Shown in pieces: positions 58,416 to 64,000 of a stretch of 64,000 nucleotides of DNA (position 1 is its first letter; each line of letters starts with the position of its first letter). The position numbers and the translations under genes were made by a program. The stretch is taken from NCBI GenBank assembly GCA_049509915.1, contig JBEKZL010000019.1, positions 1-64,000 of the forward strand, given 5' to 3'. This DNA is from JBEKYD01 sp049509915 (GTDB lineage Bacteria; Acidobacteriota; Terriglobia; Bryobacterales; Bryobacteraceae). A model generated the notes under the pieces. It searched no databases. It was not told where the DNA came from and saw nothing but the letters and a program-made list of their open reading frames with translations.

Positions 58416-58770
58416 CTGTTTCCAACTTCTCTCGATCTGAACAAAAGCGGAGTGTAGCACGCCTTCCGGAGCGAGTACGGGAGCATTTCCTGGCAGAGCC
58501 TGCTTTACGGGGATAACTGGGATCTTAAAGAAGACGCCGGTGCGCTCGCGGCATTTATAAAAAAAAGTTGTTCCTTATGCCTTCCTCATTCTGCAAACCG
58601 TACACTTTCTCATAGGTTCGCTTTGTAGCCCACCATTCCGGCGCGTAGCCGGTCAGGCCACGACGCCTCGCTCAATTGATATTCCCTGTAGAGCATAGCG
58701 GTACATCTGTGCCGCGTTGCGCCATGGGAATAAAGCCGCAGTTCACATTGTTTCTTTGGGGGGAGACACC
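58416..58770. other. Intergenic stretch upstream of the third TonB receptor
   Basis: About 355 bp without a supported gene, between divergently read genes. An AT-rich tract (TTTATAAAAAAAAGTT at ~58554) and the stretch ending in GGGGGGAGA contain the promoters and ribosome site; no clear -35/-10 pair or palindrome stands out. Confidence 0.4.
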
Positions 58771-61700
58771 ATGGTTAAAAGACTTTTCATCGGACTGTTT
58801 GTCGCCTTCGGTATTCTTTCGATTCCGCCGGCCAACGCCCAGTCCACCTTCGGCACCGTGCGCGGGAGCGCGCTGGATCAAAGTAGTGCGGCCGTTCCCG
58901 GAGCGACGATCACTCTGCACAGCGTCGACGAGAACAACAACGCCGCCGTGCTGTGCGACGACCACGGGAACTTTGCCTTCGAGAATCTCAAGCCCGGCCG
59001 TTACACCATCACGGCGGCCAAGGAAGGCTTCGCCGGTTCGGCGGTGAGCCAACTGGAATTGACGGCCCGCCAGACCTTGCGCGTGGATGTCACTCTAGCC
59101 GTAGCATCTCAGACACAGACCGTTGAAGTCGTAGCCGGCGCCGTAGCCGTGAATACCGAAAATGCCACTCTCACCGATTCCAAGGTGAATAGCGACATAA
59201 GCCAGCTTCCGATCAACTCCCGAAGCGTTTCCTCCAGCCCTCTGGCGGCTCTCGCCCTGTCTGCCTCCGTGACGACGGACTCGCAGGGAAATATTGCCGT
59301 GGGTGGCGCGACGGCGGCGCAGACGGGCTTCTCCGTGGATGGCATTTCGACGGCCAACGTGCGCCTGAATGGCGCGCTGCAGGACGCCTACCCGTCCATG
59401 GAAAACATCGCCGAGATGAAGGTTACCGCATTCAACAACAATGCGGAGTTCGCCCAGATCGGCGACGTCACCTTTGTCACCAAGAGCGGGACGAATCAAT
59501 TGCATGGCAGCGCCTTCGAGTACTTTCAAGATAGCGGCATGGATGCCAACGTCCTGAATTTCACCACCAAGGCACCGCGGACCTTTAATACCTTCGGCGG
59601 CAGCTTAGGAGGCCCCGTCACGATTCCCAAGCTATACAAGGGACAAGACAAAACTTTTTTCTTCGTGGATTATGAAGGGAACCGGAAGACCCAGTCCTAC
59701 CCGGAACAGCTTCTTGTGCCATCGGCGGCGGACAGAAGCGGCAATCTGAACGACCTCGTCGCTGGTCTTGGAAACGGTCCGGTACTCGATCCTTTCACGG
59801 GCGCCCCTTTTCCGAATAACACGATTCCGACCGGCTCGTGCCCGGACTGCATCAATCCCGTGGCTCAGGCCGTGCTGAATTATTACCCTCTGCCAAACGC
59901 CAACCTGGGTGTTCTGAACCCTTCCTATAACTATCAGACTCTGGTGCCGACCCCATCGAACGCCGACGGTTTCGATATCAGATTGGATCACAACTTTAAT
60001 CCCAAGCAGCAACTCTATGTACGCTTTAGCGGGAAGAACACCTTTTACACGGAGTTCGATAACGCCGGAGTCATTGCACCCGCGGGTGTTTTCCTGCCGA
60101 GTGACGGAGCTAATGAACGGAACCGCAGCCTGGTGGTTTCCTATAACTATTCCATTACTCCGACGCTGCTGAACGAATTCCGCTTTGGATTCACGAATTA
60201 CAATGAAAACGACACCTTCCCGATCCAAGGGTCCCAGGCTATTTCTCAACTCGGGCTGGTCTTCGATCACCCCGTAGGCATTGCCTCGCATCCCACGGCC
60301 GATGCCTTCCCGACCTTCAATTTCGCCGATGGCTCCGTTACCTCGATCGGGCAGGACCGGGTTGGACCAACCGTTTCGGGGAACCTCCAATTCACTGACA
60401 ATATCACTAAGATCCTGCACAAACACACGCTCCGATTCGGACTGGATGTCCGCAGAGAGCGTTTCAACGGCCTTATGTACTACGCGCCGTCCGACGACTT
60501 TGGCGACTTCACCTTCAGCGGTTCGCTCACCAATTACTCCGTTGGCGATTTTCTGATCGGCACGCCGAACCCGTCTTACTTCGCGGTCACGGGCCCACAA
60601 ATGAATGCGAACACTGTCCAATGGGGCGTATACGGCCAAGACTCATGGCAGGCTAACAGCCATCTCACGGTCAATTTCGGGTTACGGTGGGAATTGCTTC
60701 CGCCGTTTCAGGAAACCAATGGCGATATCGCTACGTTTGTTCCGAGCGGGAACAACGTGACCGTCGTCGTTCCCGACAAATTCTATCCCTTTATCGCCCA
60801 CAATCCCACTTACCAGCAGATCTACACGGGATTTCTTCAAGGATTCAACGCCTGTTCGCTCCCGGATAATACACCCCTGCTGCCGTGCTCGAACATCGAG
60901 ACAGCCAGCCAGGCGAAGATGCCGCAAGGCCTTCGGTATTGGAATTGGCACGATTTCGACCCGCGTGTGAGCATCGCCTACCGTCCGTTCAACAACAACA
61001 AGACGGTCGTTCGCGCCGGCTTTGGCATCTACACCATGACGACCCTTGGCCCCATGTCCTTCAACAGCGGCATCATCGCCCTCTCGGACCTGCTCACTTA
61101 CAATAATTCCGTCACCAACGGTGTTGCCGCGTTCCAGTTTCCGCAAACGGCCCCTCCCGGCGCGGCGGCAACTTTGGGCGGCGGCGATTTCGAGGAGGGA
61201 AACAATCCGCACTGGAAGGATCCTTCGTCGGCGCAATGGAACTTGACCCTGGAACGGGAATTGACGCCGAACACCATGGTCCGGTTGAGCTACACCGGCC
61301 AGGGCGGCTACCACCTTCCCATCACCATAGACCTGAACCAAATTCCGGCGAGCACGACCCCCTACACCATACCGAACAACGGATATTCATCCGTCGATCC
61401 GCGCGCGCCCTATCAAAACTGGCTTCTGCTGATGCAATCGGAAAGCATCGGCAATCAAAACTACGAGTCGGGTATCGTGGAATTCACCCATAGAGCGTCG
61501 CATGGGATCACCTTCCAGGCAAACTACACCTTCACGAAAAACATCAGCGACGCGCAAGGCACCGATGCACCCAGCGCATACGCAGGCGAAGAGCCCTATG
61601 CCGTGGAGATTGCCAACCGCTACGATATTGGGTACGATCGCGGGAACGTGGTGGGAATGCCGCGGCAACGCTTCCTGCTGACGGGCACGTACCAACTGCC

Positions 61701-62235
61701 GTTCGGAGCCGGGCAACCCTTCCGTGGACCTCACTTCCTGAATCCCGTTATCGGCGGCTGGAACCTCAGCACGGTCACGACCGTCCAGTCCGGTCAGTGG
61801 CTGACAGCCACTATGCCGGCCGCGGACGATCAATCGAACACTGATATGATCGAGCGAACCACCGGCGGGGCCGTTGCGCGTCCGGATTGCGTAGGTAACC
61901 CTTATGCCAACCAGACCTCGCAAAACTTCGTCAACATCAATGCCTTCGCTCTGCCGCCAGCCAACGCCGGGCGGTTTGGGAGTTGCGGCGTCGGTAACCT
62001 GGAGGGCCCTCACATGATCAACGTGAACATGGGTCTGGCCAAGGTGTTCCAGATTAGGGAAGGCCTGCGACTGCGCTTCGAAGCTTCATTTACTAACGTG
62101 GTCAATCACACCAACTTCGCGCCCCCCGCACTAAACGTCGGTAACCCCTCTAACTTCGGGGTCCTCGAAGCCGCGCTGCCTCAGGGCAATGGAGGCAATC
62201 GTACCGGACAGGTCGCGTTGCGACTCGACTTCTGA
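58771..62235 (+). CDS. TonB-dependent receptor with carboxypeptidase-regulatory-like domain (Oar-like)
   Basis: A 1154-residue outer-membrane protein from ATG 58771 (GGGGGGAGA ribosome site). Signal peptide KRLFIGLFVAFGILSIPPANA; residues ~25-110 are the CarboxypepD_reg-like domain (GTVRGSALDQSSAAVPGATI, LKPGRYTITAAKEGFAGS); ~115-235 is the plug (ISQLPINSRSVSSSPLAALA, GFSVDGISTANVRLNG, MKVTAFNNNAEFAQIGD); the remainder is a large barrel (FFVDYEGNRKT, YGQDSWQANSHLTVNFGLRW, FLLTGTYQLPFGAGQ) ending in GQVALRLDF with a C-terminal Phe. It should take up a bulky ligand with TonB energy. It has no adjacent catabolic enzyme, unlike the receptor at 23439. Confidence 0.9.
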   Translation: MVKRLFIGLFVAFGILSIPPANAQSTFGTVRGSALDQSSAAVPGATITLHSVDENNNAAVLCDDHGNFAFENLKPGRYTITAAKEGFAGSAVSQLELTARQTLRVDVTLAVASQTQTVEVVAGAVAVNTENATLTDSKVNSDISQLPINSRSVSSSPLAALALSASVTTDSQGNIAVGGATAAQTGFSVDGISTANVRLNGALQDAYPSMENIAEMKVTAFNNNAEFAQIGDVTFVTKSGTNQLHGSAFEYFQDSGMDANVLNFTTKAPRTFNTFGGSLGGPVTIPKLYKGQDKTFFFVDYEGNRKTQSYPEQLLVPSAADRSGNLNDLVAGLGNGPVLDPFTGAPFPNNTIPTGSCPDCINPVAQAVLNYYPLPNANLGVLNPSYNYQTLVPTPSNADGFDIRLDHNFNPKQQLYVRFSGKNTFYTEFDNAGVIAPAGVFLPSDGANERNRSLVVSYNYSITPTLLNEFRFGFTNYNENDTFPIQGSQAISQLGLVFDHPVGIASHPTADAFPTFNFADGSVTSIGQDRVGPTVSGNLQFTDNITKILHKHTLRFGLDVRRERFNGLMYYAPSDDFGDFTFSGSLTNYSVGDFLIGTPNPSYFAVTGPQMNANTVQWGVYGQDSWQANSHLTVNFGLRWELLPPFQETNGDIATFVPSGNNVTVVVPDKFYPFIAHNPTYQQIYTGFLQGFNACSLPDNTPLLPCSNIETASQAKMPQGLRYWNWHDFDPRVSIAYRPFNNNKTVVRAGFGIYTMTTLGPMSFNSGIIALSDLLTYNNSVTNGVAAFQFPQTAPPGAAATLGGGDFEEGNNPHWKDPSSAQWNLTLERELTPNTMVRLSYTGQGGYHLPITIDLNQIPASTTPYTIPNNGYSSVDPRAPYQNWLLLMQSESIGNQNYESGIVEFTHRASHGITFQANYTFTKNISDAQGTDAPSAYAGEEPYAVEIANRYDIGYDRGNVVGMPRQRFLLTGTYQLPFGAGQPFRGPHFLNPVIGGWNLSTVTTVQSGQWLTATMPAADDQSNTDMIERTTGGAVARPDCVGNPYANQTSQNFVNINAFALPPANAGRFGSCGVGNLEGPHMINVNMGLAKVFQIREGLRLRFEASFTNVVNHTNFAPPALNVGNPSNFGVLEAALPQGNGGNRTGQVALRLDF

Positions 62236-62305
62236 GGACGCCCCCGGTGGCCAGGAATTGCTGCTGAAGCTGTAAGAGAGAAGGCCCGGCAGTTGGCAGA
62301 GGAGG

Positions 62306-64000
62306 TCACTTCTTCCGTTTTCGTGGCTTCCTCGCCGGCTCTTCCCAGAGCGCAAACTGCAGTTTTCGTTCGTTGTCGTCGACCCGTTCCAGAATCACCC
62401 GCATAGCGTCGCCGATGGCGAACTCGCGGCGGGTGCGTTTGCCCACGATTGTGCGGACATTTTCCTGGTACGTGTACTCGTCGCCAGGCAGGCTGTCGAT
62501 CGGCACCAGGCCTTCGATGAACAGATCGGCCAGTTCCACGAACAGGCCGTACTTTGCCGTCGAAATCACCAGCGCGGCGAAGTCGTCGCCCACCCGTTCG
62601 GCCATGAATTTGATTTTCTTCCACTCCACCAGCTCGCGTTCCGCTTCGGCGGCGCGGCGTTCGGATTGCGAGCATGACGTGGCAATCGTTTCCAGCGCCG
62701 CTTCGTCATAGCCCGGTGTCTTGCCGGCCAACGTCTCTCGCAGCAGGCGATGCACTATCAGGTCCGGATAGCGGCGGATGGGCGAAGTGAAATGCGTGTA
62801 GGTTGCGGCGGCCAGCGCGAAGTGGCCGACGTTTTCCGTGCTGTAGCGCGCCTGCTTGAGCGAGCGCAGCATCAGGTAGCTCAGAATGCGCTCCTCCGGC
62901 TTGCCTTCGATCTTGGCCACCAGGCGCTGGTAATGCCGTGAAGTGATCTTCATCTCGGGCGACGTCAGCTCGATTTCGCGATGCCGTTTGCTGCCATCGC
63001 GATGCCGGTCGGTCATGCCGAATCGCTTCACCGGGATGGCGCCGACCCCCAACGAGTAACCGAAGTGCGCCGCCACCTGCTCGAATTCCAGCACACGTTT
63101 GGGGTCCGGCTTTTCGTGGATGCGGTAAATCGAGGCCGGCGCGGCCTGTTCCAAATGCGCCGCCACGGCCTCGTTCGCCGCCAGCATGAATTCTTCGATC
63201 AGCCGATGCGCGTCGTTGCGCGCCGCCCGCGTTACGCCAATCATCTCTCCGAACTGGTCGAATTCAATCAGCGGCTCCGGCAGGTCGAAATCGATCGAGC
63301 CGCGCCGCACCCGCTTGCCGTTCAATACTTCCGCCAGCTCGCGCATCAGCTCGAAGCGCTCCACCAGCGGCCGATAGCGGCCGCGCAGCGCCGCATCGCC
63401 TTCCAGCAGCCCATGCACCGCGGTGTACGTCATCCGCTCCGCGCTGCGAATCACGCTGGCGGTGAACTCCTGGCCCACGGTCTCGCCCTGCCGATCGATT
63501 TCAAGCAGCGCCGAAAGCACCAGCCGGTCTTCGTGGGGCACCAGCGAGCACACGTCGGTCGAAAGCTCGAAGGGCAGCATCGGCACCGCGCGATCGGGGA
63601 AATACACGCTGGTCCCGCGCAGGAACGCTTCGCGGTCGATGGGCGTCGAAGGGCGCACGTAGTGGCTCACGTCGGCAATGTGCACCTGCAAAGCGTAATT
63701 GCCGTTCGCCATCCGGTCCACCCAAACCGCATCGTCGAAATCGCGCGCGGTTTCCCCGTCGATGGTGACGATGTCGAGCGCCCGGAAATCGCGCCGCCCG
63801 GCCAGTTCCGCCGGCCCGATAATCTTCGAAATGCCGCGCGCCTGGTCGACCACCTCCGGCGGGAACTCGTGCGGCAGATGATGCTTGCGGATGATGATTT
63901 CGACGTCTACCCCGAAATCGTCGGGCGAGCCCAGAATCTCGATAATGCGGCCCACCGGGCTTTCGCCTTTTTCGGGATATTCCAGCAATTCCACGTTGAC
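62306..64000 (-). CDS. rnr: Ribonuclease R (RNB-family 3'-5' exoribonuclease), N-terminus outside the window
   Basis: The 564 C-terminal codons of an RNase R; the frame continues past the right edge. Visible parts: end of the cold-shock domains (GRIIEILGSPDDFGVDVEII), the catalytic RNB domain starting RDFRALDIVTIDGETARDFD with its metal Asp cluster (D-x5-D-x-D-D), HIADVSHYV, YFPDRAVPMLP, LVLSALLEID, RRGSIDFDLPE, YTHFTSPIRRYPDLIVHRLL, then the S1 domain (FAALVISTAKYGLFVELADL, FIEGLVPIDSL) and a Lys/Arg tail (EEPARKPRKRKK) typical of RNase R. It degrades structured RNA and takes part in rRNA and tmRNA quality control. Convergent with the TonB receptor gene, 70 bp apart. Confidence 0.95.
   Translation of the reverse strand, partial: VNVELLEYPEKGESPVGRIIEILGSPDDFGVDVEIIIRKHHLPHEFPPEVVDQARGISKIIGPAELAGRRDFRALDIVTIDGETARDFDDAVWVDRMANGNYALQVHIADVSHYVRPSTPIDREAFLRGTSVYFPDRAVPMLPFELSTDVCSLVPHEDRLVLSALLEIDRQGETVGQEFTASVIRSAERMTYTAVHGLLEGDAALRGRYRPLVERFELMRELAEVLNGKRVRRGSIDFDLPEPLIEFDQFGEMIGVTRAARNDAHRLIEEFMLAANEAVAAHLEQAAPASIYRIHEKPDPKRVLEFEQVAAHFGYSLGVGAIPVKRFGMTDRHRDGSKRHREIELTSPEMKITSRHYQRLVAKIEGKPEERILSYLMLRSLKQARYSTENVGHFALAAATYTHFTSPIRRYPDLIVHRLLRETLAGKTPGYDEAALETIATSCSQSERRAAEAERELVEWKKIKFMAERVGDDFAALVISTAKYGLFVELADLFIEGLVPIDSLPGDEYTYQENVRTIVGKRTRREFAIGDAMRVILERVDDNERKLQFALWEEPARKPRKRKK

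Noticed and set aside
1..64000. CRISPR arrays, rRNA genes, restriction or toxin-antitoxin modules, intact insertion sequences
   Set aside because: No regularly spaced repeats, rRNA sequence, nuclease/methylase motifs or complete transposase genes were seen on either strand.

Overview
The window reads as chromosome of an acidobacterium of the Solibacter/Bryobacter lineage. This is inferred from gene content: lineage-typical TIGR03435 and TIGR03437 domains, three Oar-like TonB-dependent receptors with an N-terminal carboxypeptidase-regulatory-like domain, a CRTAC1/ASPIC-UnbV protein, Tat-exported enolase-superfamily and aldo/keto reductase enzymes, GC-rich sequence and many dispersed short palindromic repeats. 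No database search was possible; family calls come from motifs and recalled family features.

Layout. (1) 1-1.1 kb: the start of a TIGR03435 protein (minus), a divergent small zinc-finger anti-sigma-like protein behind a perfect 21-bp palindrome, then a 520-bp regulatory gap with hairpins and a sigma70-like promoter. (2) 1.1-19 kb: one long, tightly overlapping extracellular polysaccharide operon: PAS protein, Wza-like exporter, Wzc-like tyrosine kinase, flippase, O-antigen ligase/polymerase, three GT4 glycosyltransferases, two GNAT/FemAB-like proteins, two polysaccharide deacetylase-type proteins, a WbaP-like initiating transferase, a secreted beta-helix protein and a degenerate kinase-like protein. 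(3) 19-29.5 kb: a glycoside-hydrolase remnant, a DUF362 protein, an unknown protein, an IclR regulator, a TonB receptor and a tandem pair of enolase-superfamily enzymes, probably for sugar-acid uptake and catabolism. (4) 29.6-35.9 kb, minus strand: a broken TonB receptor and a CRTAC1-TPR pair. (5) 36-44.1 kb: a gene graveyard around tRNA-Arg(TCT), with an integrase, the tail of a second integrase, decayed genes, and the 3' part of a group II intron (domain V). Inside it lies an intact island: a small secreted protein, a seven-heme cytochrome c and an aldo/keto reductase (37.7-40.0 kb). (6) 44.2-51.3 kb: carbohydrate genes (two beta-propellers, GH105, MFS sugar porter, GH2). (7) 51.4-64 kb: a receiver protein lacking the phospho-acceptor Asp, a membrane-anchored JAMM/MPN protein divergent from a cdaA-cdaR cyclic-di-AMP pair, a sulfatase, an SGNH-like protein, a third TonB receptor, and RNase R running off the right edge.

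How it fits together. The operon in (2) has all the classes of a Wzx/Wzy-type polysaccharide pathway: initiation (WbaP), assembly (GT4s), modification (FemAB-like, deacetylases), flipping, polymerisation, and export (Wza/Wzc). Blocks (3) and (6) look like scavenging of plant- or microbe-derived polysaccharides and sugar acids. The most notable items are repeats carried inside reading frames of the polysaccharide operon, a near-identical 27-nt repeat ahead of two unrelated genes, the tRNA-Arg integration hot spot with its group II intron remnant and inverted gene copies, and the intact JAMM protein next to the c-di-AMP genes. I did not find a clearly new defence or mobile system.
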